DNA of 64,000 nt. Source: Mycobacterium sp. 141 (GTDB taxonomy: Bacteria > Actinomycetota > Actinomycetes > Mycobacteriales > Mycobacteriaceae). The notes beneath the pieces were generated by a model. That model was not told the DNA's origin. It did no database searches and saw only the letters and a list, made by a program, of their open reading frames with translations. This document shows, in pieces, positions 35,437 through 43,855 of this stretch. Position 1 is the stretch's first letter, and every line of letters starts with the position of its first letter. The position numbers and the translations under genes are program-made. The DNA lies in the NCBI RefSeq assembly GCF_000382405.1, contig NZ_KB908264.1, forward strand, positions 80,110 to 144,109, in the 5' to 3' direction.

Positions 35437-36228
35437 CGGTGCGCCCGGATGGGCCGCGATCACCTCGGCGCAGGCATCCTTGACCCGGGCTCCGGCGTCG
35501 ACCAGCTCCTCGACCTCGGCGATCAGGGTGGGTAGGTCAGCGCTCGGTGTGGCACCGGCGAGCACCACCGTGATCTCCCCCAGCACGCCGTCGGCGGCCC
35601 ATTCGGCAAGCTCGGCCAGCGTGCCTCGCTTGATCTCCTCGTGGGTCTTGGTGAGTTCGCGGCACACGACAACGCGTCGCTGCGGACCCAGCACTTCGAC
35701 AGCATCGCGCAGCGTGTCGGCGAGTCGGCGGGGGGATTCGAAGAACACGCAGGTGCGTAGCTCGTGGGCCAGGCTGCGCAGCCACGCCATGCGGGCGGCC
35801 TGCTTGCGCGGCGCGAAACCCTCGAAGCAGAACCGGTCGGACGCCAGCCCGGACACCGCCAGCGCGGTCGTCACGGCCGACGGGCCGGGCAGGCAAGATA
35901 CCGACCACCCCGCTTCTATACACGCGGCCACCAGGCGGTAGCCCGGATCGTTGATCAACGGCATCCCGGCGTCACTGACCACCAGCACCGTCGCCCCTGC
36001 GGCGATCTCCTCGACCAGGCCCGGCACCCGGCCGGCCTCGTTCTGGTCGAAGAAACTCAGCACCCGCCCTTTGGGTGTGACGCCCAGCGCCTGCGCCAGT
36101 ACGCGGATCCGTCGGGTGTCCTCAGCGGCCACGATGTCCGCGTCTGCCAGCGCCGCGACCAGCCGGGCGGAGGCGTCCGATGGCTGGCCCAACGGCGTCG
36201 CGCCGATCAGCAGTTTCCCGGGTGTCAC
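35392..36228 (-). CDS. rsmI: RsmI, 16S rRNA 2'-O-ribose C1402 methyltransferase
   Basis: A tetrapyrrole-methylase-fold enzyme that modifies C1402 in the decoding centre. KLLIGATPLGQPSDASARLV opens the protein (TPLGQ standing for the usual TPIGN), then AEDTRRIRVLAQ, VVSDAGMPLINDPGYRLV, CLPGPSAVTTALAVSGL and FFESPRRLADTL. The GTG at 36228 gives 278 residues, as expected; the open frame continues to 37191 only because it runs antisense to the next gene. It is divergent from the mannosyltransferase, with 24 bases between starts. Confidence 0.94.
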   Translation of the reverse strand: MTPGKLLIGATPLGQPSDASARLVAALADADIVAAEDTRRIRVLAQALGVTPKGRVLSFFDQNEAGRVPGLVEEIAAGATVLVVSDAGMPLINDPGYRLVAACIEAGWSVSCLPGPSAVTTALAVSGLASDRFCFEGFAPRKQAARMAWLRSLAHELRTCVFFESPRRLADTLRDAVEVLGPQRRVVVCRELTKTHEEIKRGTLAELAEWAADGVLGEITVVLAGATPSADLPTLIAEVEELVDAGARVKDACAEVIAAHPGAPSRRELYDAVLRARD

Positions 36229-36252
36229 GCCCGACAGCCTACGATCGCTTGC

Positions 36253-37803
36253 GTGACCGCCACCGCCACCGAGACCCCGACGGCGCAGCACGCGGTTCCG
36301 CTCATCAGTCCGGCGCCGCTGATCCCGCCCGCCGATTTCGGGCCGGTCGACCGGTTGCAGGGTTGGGCGATGACGGCCGTGATCGCCGCGCTGGCCGCGG
36401 TCAGCCGGTTCTTGAACCTCGGTTCGCCGACCGACGCCGGCACCCCGATCTTCGATGAGAAGCACTACGCGCCGCAGGCCTGGCAGATGCTGTTCAACCA
36501 CGGGGTCGAGGACAATCCTGGCTACGGCCTGGTGGTCCACCCGCCGGTCGGCAAGCAGTTGATCGCCCTCGGTGAGGCGCTGTTCGGCTACAACGGCGTG
36601 GGGTGGCGTTTCTCGGGCGCGGTGTGCGGGGTGATCCTCGTGGTTCTCGTGGCTCGGATTGCCCGGCGGATCAGCCGTTCGACGCTGGTCGGCGGGATCG
36701 CCGGCCTGCTGCTGATCGCAGACGGGGCCAGCTTCGTCGCGGCCCGCACCGCGCTGCTGGACGGGTTCCAAGTGCTGTTCGTGGTGGCGACCTTCGGCGC
36801 CCTCATGGTCGACCGCGATCAGGTGCGGGAACGCATGTACATCGCCTATGCCGAGGGCCGGATCGCCGAGACGCCGTGGGGCCCGCGCCTGGGAGTCCGG
36901 TGGTGGCGGTTCGGCGCAGGGGTCCTGCTGGGCCTGGCCTGCGCCACGAAGTGGTCCGGGCTGTACTTCATGCTGTTCTTCGGTGTGATGACGCTGGCAC
37001 TCGACGTCGTCGCACGCAGGCAGTACAAGGTGCCGCAACCGTGGCACGGCATGCTGCGACGCGATCTGGGGCCGGCGGTGTACGCGCTGGGCCTCATCCC
37101 GCTCGGGGTGTACTTCGCTTCGTATGCACCGTGGTTCGCTTCCGAGACCGCCGTCGATCGCCACGAGGTCGGACAGTCGATCGGCCCGCATTCGCTGCTG
37201 CCGTTGCCCGATGCGATCCGCTCACTGTGGCATTACACGTACACGGTCTATCGCTTCCACGCCGGGCTGACGAATGCCGCAGGAAACCACCATCCCTGGG
37301 AATCCAAGCCGTGGACCTGGCCGATGTCGCTACGGCCCGTGCTGTACGCGATCGACAACCACGATGTGCCGGGCTGCGGAGCGCAGTCGTGCGTCAAGGC
37401 GGTGATGCTCGCGGGCACCCCGGCCATGTGGTTCATCGCGGTGCCGGTGGTCGGCTGGGCGTTGTGGCGGGCCGTCATCCGCCGCGACTGGCGCTACGCC
37501 GTGGTGCTCGTCGGCTACGCGGCGGGCTTCCTGCCCTGGTTCGCCGATATCGACCGGCAGATGTACTTCTTCTACGCCGTGGTGATGGCGCCGTTCATGG
37601 TGCTGGCCATCGCACTGATCCTCGGCGACATCCTGCACAAACCACACCAGAACCCCGAACGCCGAACGCTGGGCCTGATGGTGGTGTGCGGCTACGTCGC
37701 GCTCGTCATCACCAACTTCGCGTGGATGTACCCGATTCTCACCGGGCTGCCGATCTCCCAGGGCACGTGGAACCTGGAGATCGTGCTGCCGAGTTGGCGG
37801 TAG
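36253..37803 (+). CDS. pmt: Protein O-mannosyltransferase (GT39, Rv1002c-like)
   Basis: A polytopic membrane enzyme that transfers mannose from polyprenyl-phosphomannose to secreted proteins, coupled to Sec export. The 516 residues have about ten hydrophobic helices. The first extracytoplasmic loop holds PIFDEKHYAPQAWQM, with the Asp-Glu pair expected at the active site, and VVHPPVGKQLIALGE. The GTG at 36253 is chosen; the frame extends upstream to 35764 antisense to rsmI. Many lipoproteins in this window are plausible substrates. Confidence 0.93.
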   Translation: MTATATETPTAQHAVPLISPAPLIPPADFGPVDRLQGWAMTAVIAALAAVSRFLNLGSPTDAGTPIFDEKHYAPQAWQMLFNHGVEDNPGYGLVVHPPVGKQLIALGEALFGYNGVGWRFSGAVCGVILVVLVARIARRISRSTLVGGIAGLLLIADGASFVAARTALLDGFQVLFVVATFGALMVDRDQVRERMYIAYAEGRIAETPWGPRLGVRWWRFGAGVLLGLACATKWSGLYFMLFFGVMTLALDVVARRQYKVPQPWHGMLRRDLGPAVYALGLIPLGVYFASYAPWFASETAVDRHEVGQSIGPHSLLPLPDAIRSLWHYTYTVYRFHAGLTNAAGNHHPWESKPWTWPMSLRPVLYAIDNHDVPGCGAQSCVKAVMLAGTPAMWFIAVPVVGWALWRAVIRRDWRYAVVLVGYAAGFLPWFADIDRQMYFFYAVVMAPFMVLAIALILGDILHKPHQNPERRTLGLMVVCGYVALVITNFAWMYPILTGLPISQGTWNLEIVLPSWR

Positions 37804-37812
37804 GCGGGCGTG

Positions 37813-37873
37813 GTTGAAATTGCGTTCAGGGTCGTGATTTCGAGTTATCCACAGCCCTGAGCGCAATTTCAAC
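37813..37873 (+). repeat. 61-nt hairpin repeat, copy 1
   Basis: Inverted repeat with arms GTTGAAATTGCGTTCAGGG and CCCTGAGCGCAATTTCAAC around GTCGTGA...TCCACAG. It lies 9 bases after the mannosyltransferase stop. Two other copies of exactly the same length are at 38732-38792 and 58118-58178. Confidence 0.85.
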
Positions 37874-37916
37874 ATTGCCATCGGTATTTGTCGGTCTCGC
37901 ATCCCACCATCACGAC

Positions 37917-38756
37917 ATGCAAGAGGTCTTCATCGGCAGCGAGACGCTCAAACGTGGCGCCCTCACCCGCAGTGCCCTGCGATGGAACTACACCGCGATC
38001 TTTCCCGACGTCTATCTGGCGCGGGCGGCCGAGCAGACTTTACGACACCGAACCACCGGGGCCTGGCTGTGGTCGCGCCGCAACGGTGTGATCGCCGGTC
38101 GGGCTGCAGCCGCACTACACGGCGCGCTGTGGGTACCTCACGACTCTCCCGTCGAGATGATTTGGCGCAACGGCCGCCCGCCATCGGGGATTGTCGTACG
38201 CAACGAGCGCATCGACGCTGACGACATTGTCGAAATCTCGGGCCTACCAGTGACGACGCCGCAGCGAACCGCGCTGGATCTCGCGCGTCACCTGCACCGG
38301 AACCCGGCCGTGCGACATCTTGACGCACTCGCTCGGGCTACTGACGTCAAGGCGCCCGACGCTCTGCGGCTCGCCGAACGCTACCCACGGGCACGCGGAT
38401 TGCGGCGGGCTGAGGTCGCATTGGATTTGATGGACGGCGGTGCCGAGTCACCCCAGGAAACCCGGATACGTCTCATCTTGATCGATGACGGCCTACCACG
38501 ACCACGGACGCAGATTCGGGTGACCGACGGCTTCAACGAAGCATTCATCGACATGGGGTACGACGAGCCGATGGTCGGGGTCGACTACGACGGTAAACAC
38601 CACGCCACGCAGCGCCCCCGCTATGTCCACGACATCGGCCGCAACGAACTCGTGGCCCGTGAAGGCTGGATCGACATCCACGTGGTGGCCGAGCATAGCC
38701 GCGCGTTCATCCTGCACAGGGTCCGCGAAGCGTTGAGATTGCGCAGAGGGTCGTGA
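37917..38756 (+). CDS. DUF559-type (Vsr-like fold) protein with AbiEi-like N-terminus
   Basis: A 279-residue protein of a family widespread in mycobacteria with no settled function. The N-terminal ~120 residues resemble AbiEi antitoxin domains (GALTRSALRWNYTAIFPDVY, RNGVIAGRAAAALHGALWV). The C-terminal part looks like a PD-(D/E)xK endonuclease fold: AFIDMGYDEPMVGVDYDGKH, then YVHDIGRNELVAREGW. The ATG at 37917 is preferred; the frame opens at 37875. It is bracketed by 61-nt hairpins, and its last eight codons lie inside the downstream one. Possible roles are nuclease or defence; neither is proven. Confidence 0.7.
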   Translation: MQEVFIGSETLKRGALTRSALRWNYTAIFPDVYLARAAEQTLRHRTTGAWLWSRRNGVIAGRAAAALHGALWVPHDSPVEMIWRNGRPPSGIVVRNERIDADDIVEISGLPVTTPQRTALDLARHLHRNPAVRHLDALARATDVKAPDALRLAERYPRARGLRRAEVALDLMDGGAESPQETRIRLILIDDGLPRPRTQIRVTDGFNEAFIDMGYDEPMVGVDYDGKHHATQRPRYVHDIGRNELVAREGWIDIHVVAEHSRAFILHRVREALRLRRGS

Positions 38757-38792
38757 ATTCGCATCGATCACAGCCGTGAGCGCAATCTCGAC
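38732..38792 (+). repeat. 61-nt hairpin repeat, copy 2
   Basis: Arms GTTGAGATTGCGC and GCGCAATCTCGAC with the inner GTCGTGAATTC...GATCACAGC. It includes the 3' end and stop codon (38754-38756) of the DUF559-type gene and ends just before the arcA stop at 38795. It may double as a terminator for this convergent pair. Confidence 0.85.
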
Positions 38793-38794
38793 CT

Positions 38795-40000
38795 CTACAG
38801 CGGGTCCCGAGCGGCCGGACACGACATGCAGCGCGGCCCGCCGCGGCCGGTGCCCAGCTCCGAGGCCGCGATCGCCAGCACCTCGATGCCGGAATCGGCA
38901 AGCCGCGTGTTGGTTTGGGCATTGCGCTCGTAGGCAACCACCACACCCGGCGCGACCGCCAGGGTGTTGTTGCCGTCGTCCCACTGCTCACGTTCGGCTG
39001 TGACAGGATCCAGCCCCGTGTCGATCACCCGCAACTTGTCGATGCCCATCGCCTCGGCGGCGGCGCGGACGAACGGCACTGCCTCGTCGATCCGCACGCC
39101 ACGGTCTTCACGGTGAATGGTGAACGCGGACAGTGAATCCACAATGTTCGGGTACATCACCACGGCGTCGACGTCGACCATCGTGCAGACGGTGTCCAGG
39201 TGCATCTGGGCCCGCTCCTGGGCGATCGGCACCGCGAGAACCGTGTGGGCGAGATCGTCGTCGAACAGGCTGCGCGCCAAGGCTTCCGCGCCTGCGGGCG
39301 TGGTGCGCTCCCCCACTCCCACCGCGATGACGCCGGGGGCCAACAGCAGCACATCGCCGCCCTCGACCGGAGCCGACCGGGATTCGTAGGCTCGCCGGAC
39401 ACCGAGGAATCGTGGATGGTGGGCGTAGATCAGGTCGGTCAACGAGGTCTCCCGCACCCGCGCGGGCAGGGCCAGCGACGGGATAGCCACGCGTGGCCCG
39501 ATCCAGATCGACGAGTCGCGGGTGAACAGCAGGTTCGGTAGTGGGTCGATGACGAAGTCGCCGCCGTGGTGCATCCGCCGCACCAGTGAGATCTCCGCAC
39601 CGCTGAACGGCAATTCGTTGAACGTCATACCCGCCATCAGCACGTGCGCCAGGGCGGTGGGCCCCAGAGTCCGCAGGTAAACCGAGAGTTCCTGCGCCAG
39701 AGGCAGACCCAGGCGGCGCCCGTCCACTGCAGCCGATATGCCGTGCATCCGGGCCGCACCGCTGGCGAGCGCCTCGGTGAGCAGATCGGCCAGCAACAAC
39801 ACCTCGACGCCGCGCGAGCGCAGCAGCTCGGCGAAAGCGTCATGTTCCTGCTGCGCCTTGGAGACCCACGGCAGGCCGTCGAACAACAGGGCATCGTTGT
39901 TACGCGGCGTCAACCGCTGCAGTTCAGGGCCCGGGCGGTGCAAAATAACAACCCGCAGCGTGCCAACCTCGGAGTTGGAGCCCAGCACAACATCAGCCAC
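38795..40000 (-). CDS. arcA: Arginine deiminase
   Basis: Hydrolyses arginine to citrulline and ammonia. The 401 residues match the actinobacterial enzyme. Near residue 150, [20 protein letters not shown] and then DSSIWIG carry the Asp-containing substrate site; [14 protein letters not shown] has the conserved Glu; [11 protein letters not shown] has the His; the catalytic Cys lies in [15 protein letters not shown] at the end. GTG at 40000 gives the start that aligns with M. tuberculosis Rv1001; ATG 40024 is an alternative. No arcB or arcC lies beside it. It is divergent from soxR. Confidence 0.95.
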   Translation of the reverse strand: MADVVLGSNSEVGTLRVVILHRPGPELQRLTPRNNDALLFDGLPWVSKAQQEHDAFAELLRSRGVEVLLLADLLTEALASGAARMHGISAAVDGRRLGLPLAQELSVYLRTLGPTALAHVLMAGMTFNELPFSGAEISLVRRMHHGGDFVIDPLPNLLFTRDSSIWIGPRVAIPSLALPARVRETSLTDLIYAHHPRFLGVRRAYESRSAPVEGGDVLLLAPGVIAVGVGERTTPAGAEALARSLFDDDLAHTVLAVPIAQERAQMHLDTVCTMVDVDAVVMYPNIVDSLSAFTIHREDRGVRIDEAVPFVRAAAEAMGIDKLRVIDTGLDPVTAEREQWDDGNNTLAVAPGVVVAYERNAQTNTRLADSGIEVLAIAASELGTGRGGPRCMSCPAARDPL

Positions 40001-40025
40001 AACGAGAACGGTAACCCCAAGCATC

Positions 40026-40045
40026 ACCTCAAGTAGGGTTTAGGT
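40026..40045 (+). promoter_or_regulatory. SoxR-like operator between arcA and soxR
   Basis: ACCTCAAGTAGGGTTTAGGT is an imperfect 20-base palindrome. Its left half matches the SoxR box (CCTCAAGTTAACTTGAGG). It ends 3 bases before the soxR ATG, suggesting autoregulation, or control of arcA if its promoter overlaps. Confidence 0.5.
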
Positions 40046-40048
40046 GTC

Positions 40049-40480
40049 ATGGACACGCACGAGCTGACTCCGGGCGAGCTGGCCCGCCGGAGCGGCGTAG
40101 CGGTTTCAGCCCTGCACTTCTACGAACGCGAAGGGCTCATCAGCAGCCGTCGCACGTCGGGCAACCAGCGCCGCTACGCCCGCGAGACGCTGCGCCGGGT
40201 GGCGTTCATCCGAATGTCACAGCGCCTCGGCATCCCGCTGGCTCGGATCCGTGAAGCGCTCGCCACCCTGCCCGCCGACCGGGTACCGACCAGCAAGGAC
40301 TGGGCCAAACTTTCGGCCGGCTGGCGGCAGGATCTCGACGACCGCATCCTGCACTTACAACGGTTGCGGGACAATCTGACCGGCTGCATCGGCTGCGGCT
40401 GCCTGAGCCTGAAAACCTGTCGGCTGACCAACCCCGGGGACGTGTTGGCGGGGCAGGGCCCGGGAGCCTCTCGCCTCTGA
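40049..40480 (+). CDS. soxR: SoxR, MerR-family [2Fe-2S] redox regulator
   Basis: A 143-residue MerR-type activator. The helix-turn-helix [20 protein letters not shown] leads the protein, followed by the wing [16 protein letters not shown] and a dimerisation helix. The cluster-binding loop is [12 protein letters not shown], the exact C-x2-C-x-C-x5-C SoxR signature, so it should sense redox-cycling compounds. A SoxR-like palindrome lies directly upstream. Divergent arcA and downstream alkB (33 bases later) are candidate targets. Confidence 0.93.
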   Translation: MDTHELTPGELARRSGVAVSALHFYEREGLISSRRTSGNQRRYARETLRRVAFIRMSQRLGIPLARIREALATLPADRVPTSKDWAKLSAGWRQDLDDRILHLQRLRDNLTGCIGCGCLSLKTCRLTNPGDVLAGQGPGASRL

Positions 40481-40513
40481 CGCATCGAACGTCTGTGCGA
40501 TACACTCGCGGCC

Positions 40514-41110
40514 ATGGAGCTGGCGCTGCAAGGCTCGCTGTTCGAGCACGCGGAACGTCGCAGACTCGGCAATGGGGCCTGGGTGGAGCTGCGTTCCGGC
40601 TGGCTGCCCGATGCTGATTCGCTGTTCGAGGAGCTGATGGACACCATCCCGTGGCGCGCCGAGCAGCGCGAGATGTACGACCGGGTGGTCGACGTACCTC
40701 GGCTGGTCAGCTTTCACCATCTGGTCAACGAACCGGTGCCGCATCCCCGGCTCAAGCAGATCCGGCGCCGGCTCAACGACACCTACGGCGGCGAACTCGG
40801 CGAACCCTTCACGACCGCCGGGCTGTGCATGTACCGCGACGGCAACGACAGCGTGGCATGGCATGGCGACACCATCGGCCGCGGCCGTACCGAGGACACC
40901 ATGGTGGCGATCGTATGCCTCGGTGCGACAAGGGTTTTCGCACTACGTCCGCGCGGCGGCGGGCATGCACTGCGGTTACAGCACCGGCACGGCGACCTGC
41001 TGGTGATGGGTGGCTCATGCCAGCGCACCTGGGAGCATTCGATACCGAAGACCAGCAGGCTGGTCGGTCCGCGGATCAGCATCCAGTTCCGGCCGCACGG
41101 TGTGCACTGA
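40514..41110 (+). CDS. alkB: AlkB-like 2-oxoglutarate/Fe(II) dioxygenase
   Basis: A 198-residue protein of the AlkB superfamily, which oxidatively removes alkyl groups from nucleic acids. The iron ligands are seen in SVAWHGDTIG (HxD) and TWEHSIPK (distal His), and the 2-oxoglutarate Arg residues in RLVGPRISIQFRP. Homologous to Rv1000c by position. Located 33 bases after soxR on the same strand, so the two may be co-transcribed. Confidence 0.88.
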   Translation: MELALQGSLFEHAERRRLGNGAWVELRSGWLPDADSLFEELMDTIPWRAEQREMYDRVVDVPRLVSFHHLVNEPVPHPRLKQIRRRLNDTYGGELGEPFTTAGLCMYRDGNDSVAWHGDTIGRGRTEDTMVAIVCLGATRVFALRPRGGGHALRLQHRHGDLLVMGGSCQRTWEHSIPKTSRLVGPRISIQFRPHGVH

Positions 41111-41119
41111 CCCGGCAAA

Positions 41120-41794
41120 TTAGCCCTTAACGGCGGCGACCGCGGAGGTCAGCAGGTCACGCGCCTTTCCGGTGTCGACTGGCGTCACGGGCTTGTCGGG
41201 TTGCACCAGCGGGTTGGCGGTGACGATCACGAGGTAAGGCCCGAAGCTCGCCACGTAGTTGTACAGCTCGCCGGTCCGGGAATGCCCCTGAACCCAGGTC
41301 TGCACCACCCGGTGTGTGCCGAGAGTGGGTATGCCGTCGATCTCCGGCGCCTCGACCACGTCGACCTGCCCGCGCGAGCCCGGTCCGACGAACTTCACCT
41401 GTTTGCACTCCTCACCGGGATGATTCACCGGGATCGGCTCGGAGGTTTCCACGGCGAGCACGATGAACCGCTGGCCCGCTCCCTCGGCCACCGAGGCGGC
41501 CATGTTGCCCTTGAGCCCGGGAGGAAACGTCTGTCCTTCGGCGAACTTCGAGCAGTCGGCGGGCTCGAAGGCCATTCCAGGTGGGATCTTCTGTGGCGCA
41601 AGTATTTTTGGGTCAATCCCCGTGGGCGCGATGTCCTTTACCTTGAACTCGGGCCCAAAATCCGTCTTCACCTGGGTCACGTTGGCGATGTTGGCATTGG
41701 GATACGCCTGCTTGTCCGAGTGACTGCAGGCCACCAAAGCACAGGCACTGACGACGGTGCCTGCGATGACAGGTAGCACGTTCCGGTTCGGCAT
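41120..41794 (-). CDS. DUF5642-type lipoprotein (Rv0999-like)
   Basis: A 224-residue lipoprotein. The signal peptide ends ALVACSHSDK, a lipobox. The domain has conserved cysteines (PADCSKFAEG, GEECKQVKF) that may form a disulfide. Function is unknown. The C-terminus (ARDLLTSAVAAVKG) resembles that of the next gene (ADLLVKTVSAIRG), so the two adjacent genes look like paralogues, separated by 28 bases on the same strand. ATG 41794 is chosen; a start three codons upstream is possible. Confidence 0.78.
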   Translation of the reverse strand: MPNRNVLPVIAGTVVSACALVACSHSDKQAYPNANIANVTQVKTDFGPEFKVKDIAPTGIDPKILAPQKIPPGMAFEPADCSKFAEGQTFPPGLKGNMAASVAEGAGQRFIVLAVETSEPIPVNHPGEECKQVKFVGPGSRGQVDVVEAPEIDGIPTLGTHRVVQTWVQGHSRTGELYNYVASFGPYLVIVTANPLVQPDKPVTPVDTGKARDLLTSAVAAVKG

Positions 41795-41822
41795 CGCTGC
41801 CAACTTACCGGGAGCTACCGGC

Positions 41823-42494
41823 TCAGCCGCGTATCGCCGACACCGTTTTCACCAACAGGTCCGCAGCGAAGTCCGCGCCGAGTGGCGGGGACGGCGAGCC
41901 TGGATCGGCGACGACGGTGACGAAGCAGTGAAACTCACCCAGATCGGCGGTGAACGTGTCGGCGTGCGAACGGGTTTCGTTGCCGCCTTCGACGACGGTC
42001 GAGATCACGGTCGTCATGCCGGTGGTCCGGGCATGGGGGATGGCCGGTGCGGCAACGGCCATCACCGTGGCATTGCTGTGGCCGCCGCTGACAGACCACT
42101 GCTCGCACTGTTCGCCGAGAGCCGGATCTTGTTGCGCCGTTGTCCGCGCCACGACGGCATAGACGATTCCGCCGGGACCCGAACCCGACCAACCGCGTGC
42201 GGTGGCCGGATCCACCGGCGGCGCCGCCAACGCCCCGCACTGCGGCGGATCGGCGACCCACTGTGAGCCGAATCCCCAAAGGGCGATCGGTGTGACGCGC
42301 CGGTCAATCACGGCGATGTCATAGCCGGTGGGCAGATTCTGGCGCACTCGGTCGATCCTCGCCGGATTCATCATGGCCGGGCCCACGGTCGTCGTCGCGG
42401 TCGACGTCGGCGTCGTGCTCGGTGCCGGCGGTCCAGCACACGCCACCACGCACCACGTCAGGGCCAATGCGGCCACCGCTTTCCGCACGACCAC
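41823..42494 (-). CDS. DUF5642-type lipoprotein, paralogue
   Basis: A 223-residue lipoprotein with signal peptide and lipobox (CVVACAGPP), then a Thr/Ser/Pro linker and a domain with paired cysteines (DPPQCGALAAP, GEQCEQWSVSGG). It is a diverged relative of the preceding downstream gene. Function unknown; probably attached to the outer face of the cytoplasmic membrane. The GTG at 42494 is used. Confidence 0.75.
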   Translation of the reverse strand: MVVRKAVAALALTWCVVACAGPPAPSTTPTSTATTTVGPAMMNPARIDRVRQNLPTGYDIAVIDRRVTPIALWGFGSQWVADPPQCGALAAPPVDPATARGWSGSGPGGIVYAVVARTTAQQDPALGEQCEQWSVSGGHSNATVMAVAAPAIPHARTTGMTTVISTVVEGGNETRSHADTFTADLGEFHCFVTVVADPGSPSPPLGADFAADLLVKTVSAIRG

Positions 42495-42632
42495 CTGTCT
42501 AGCACGACTGTCAACCGATTTTCAGTCGCCAATCATTTGACAACTGTTGGGATTCAGTGGAATTAAACTCCGGCACTCTCGGTTTGAACATGTGGGTCCT
42601 CAATCGACGACAACACTCGGGAAGGCAAGACA

Positions 42633-42884
42633 GTGCATGGGTTGGCATATGCGACGATCGTCGGGGGCGCGCTGTCCGCGTTCACACTCGGTCTCGCAGC
42701 GCCGGCAATGGCTTCACCATCGGGTGTGGGGTCAGCGCAGGACACCATGTCCGAATTGGAGCACGACGGCTACCAGGTGGTGGTGACCAGGCAGGGCACC
42801 GCTCCGCTGGAGCGATGCACGGTGAATTCGGTGCAACCGTTACCGCTGATGAGACCGATGGTGCTGCTCACTGCGACGTGCTGA
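42633..42884 (+). CDS. Small secreted mycobacterial protein, possibly truncated
   Basis: An 83-residue protein with a signal peptide (cleavage after PAMA). The mature part SAQDTMSELEHDGYQVVVTR, then QGTAPLERCTVNSVQ matches a family of small secreted mycobacterial proteins of unknown function. Family members usually run to about 100-110 residues and end in a YVDVxC-like strand; here the sequence after NSVQ (LPLMRPMVLLTATC) does not resemble that, so a frameshift or truncation near 42838 is possible. GTG start at 42633. Confidence 0.6.
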   Translation: MHGLAYATIVGGALSAFTLGLAAPAMASPSGVGSAQDTMSELEHDGYQVVVTRQGTAPLERCTVNSVQPLPLMRPMVLLTATC

Positions 42885-43097
42885 CGCCGACACGGAGCCA
42901 GGCCACGAGAGCACAGCGGGAACAGTTCTCGATTTCCCAAGGAGAAATCCTTGACAATGCAAGCGCGCCCATAGAACTGCCGCCCCGGCAATTGTCGAAT
43001 ACTGCCGCGTAGCAAGCCGCTGTGTGTTCCAATCCGATTTCGACGGGCGACCACGCGTGCCTGGCGAAACCGTGCCGACCAACCGATCGGAGACCTG

Positions 43098-43823
43098 ATG
43101 ACCGCGATTTCGCAGTCCCTGCGGGCCGGCGGCATCGCCGTCGCCGCTGTCGCGCTCGCCATCTCGCTGGTGGGCTGCGGTTCCGGCAACAAGTCGCAGG
43201 ACACCAGCAAGTCGACGTCGACTGAAAGCAGCACCGCGACAACGACCATGCCGGATGAGCAGGGCCCAAGCGGCGAACCGTCGCCAGCAGCCGCCGCTGG
43301 CCCCAACTACACCATCGTCGACTACATCCGGGACAACAACCTGGTCGAAACCGCGGTCCACCGAGGCGATCCGGGTACGCCGACACTGGATCTGCCGGTT
43401 CCGTCCGGTTGGTCGTCGGCTGGCGACAAGATGCCGGACTGGGCTTGGGACGCGATCGTCTCCGACGACCCAGAGTTCGCGGCAGATCCGCCGTCGGTCA
43501 TCGCCCTGATGTCCAGACTTACCGGCAACGTCGACCCCGCGAAGATCCTCGAGTACGCCCCGAACGAGATCAAAAACCTACCCGGCTACGAGGCGATGGG
43601 TGACGGCGCCAGCAGCACCCTCGGCGGGTTCCAAGCGTTCCAGTTCGGCGGCGGCTACGTCCGCGAAGGCGTCAAGCGGGTGATCGCCCAGAAGACCGTG
43701 GTGATCCCCGGCCAGGGTGGCCTGTATGTGTTGCAGCTCAACGCCGATGGGCTTGAGGACCAGATGGGTGCACTGCTCGACGCCACCGCCATGATCGACG
43801 AGCAGACCACCATCACACCCTGA
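43098..43823 (+). CDS. LpqN/LpqT-family lipoprotein
   Basis: A 241-residue lipoprotein. The signal peptide ends ISLVGCGSGN, a lipobox, followed by a Ser/Thr/Pro linker to about residue 68. The LpqN domain then starts NYTIVDYIRDNNLVETAVHR and includes LDLPVPSGWSS. Related to LpqT at 19958-20608. In the 213 bases between it and the preceding small gene I see no other gene; TTGACA at 42951 could be a -35 element. Confidence 0.8.
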   Translation: MTAISQSLRAGGIAVAAVALAISLVGCGSGNKSQDTSKSTSTESSTATTTMPDEQGPSGEPSPAAAAGPNYTIVDYIRDNNLVETAVHRGDPGTPTLDLPVPSGWSSAGDKMPDWAWDAIVSDDPEFAADPPSVIALMSRLTGNVDPAKILEYAPNEIKNLPGYEAMGDGASSTLGGFQAFQFGGGYVREGVKRVIAQKTVVIPGQGGLYVLQLNADGLEDQMGALLDATAMIDEQTTITP

Positions 43824-43855
43824 TCGCGACGGCTATCCGCCGGGATCGGCCGTCA

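Noticed and set aside
36229..37191. Upstream 321 codons of the rsmI frame
   Set aside because: Antisense to the mannosyltransferase; the RsmI family starts at the GTG 36228.
42557..43012. 151-codon frame overlapping the small secreted protein
   Set aside because: No family match; the overlapping 42633 frame has a signal peptide and known-family sequence.
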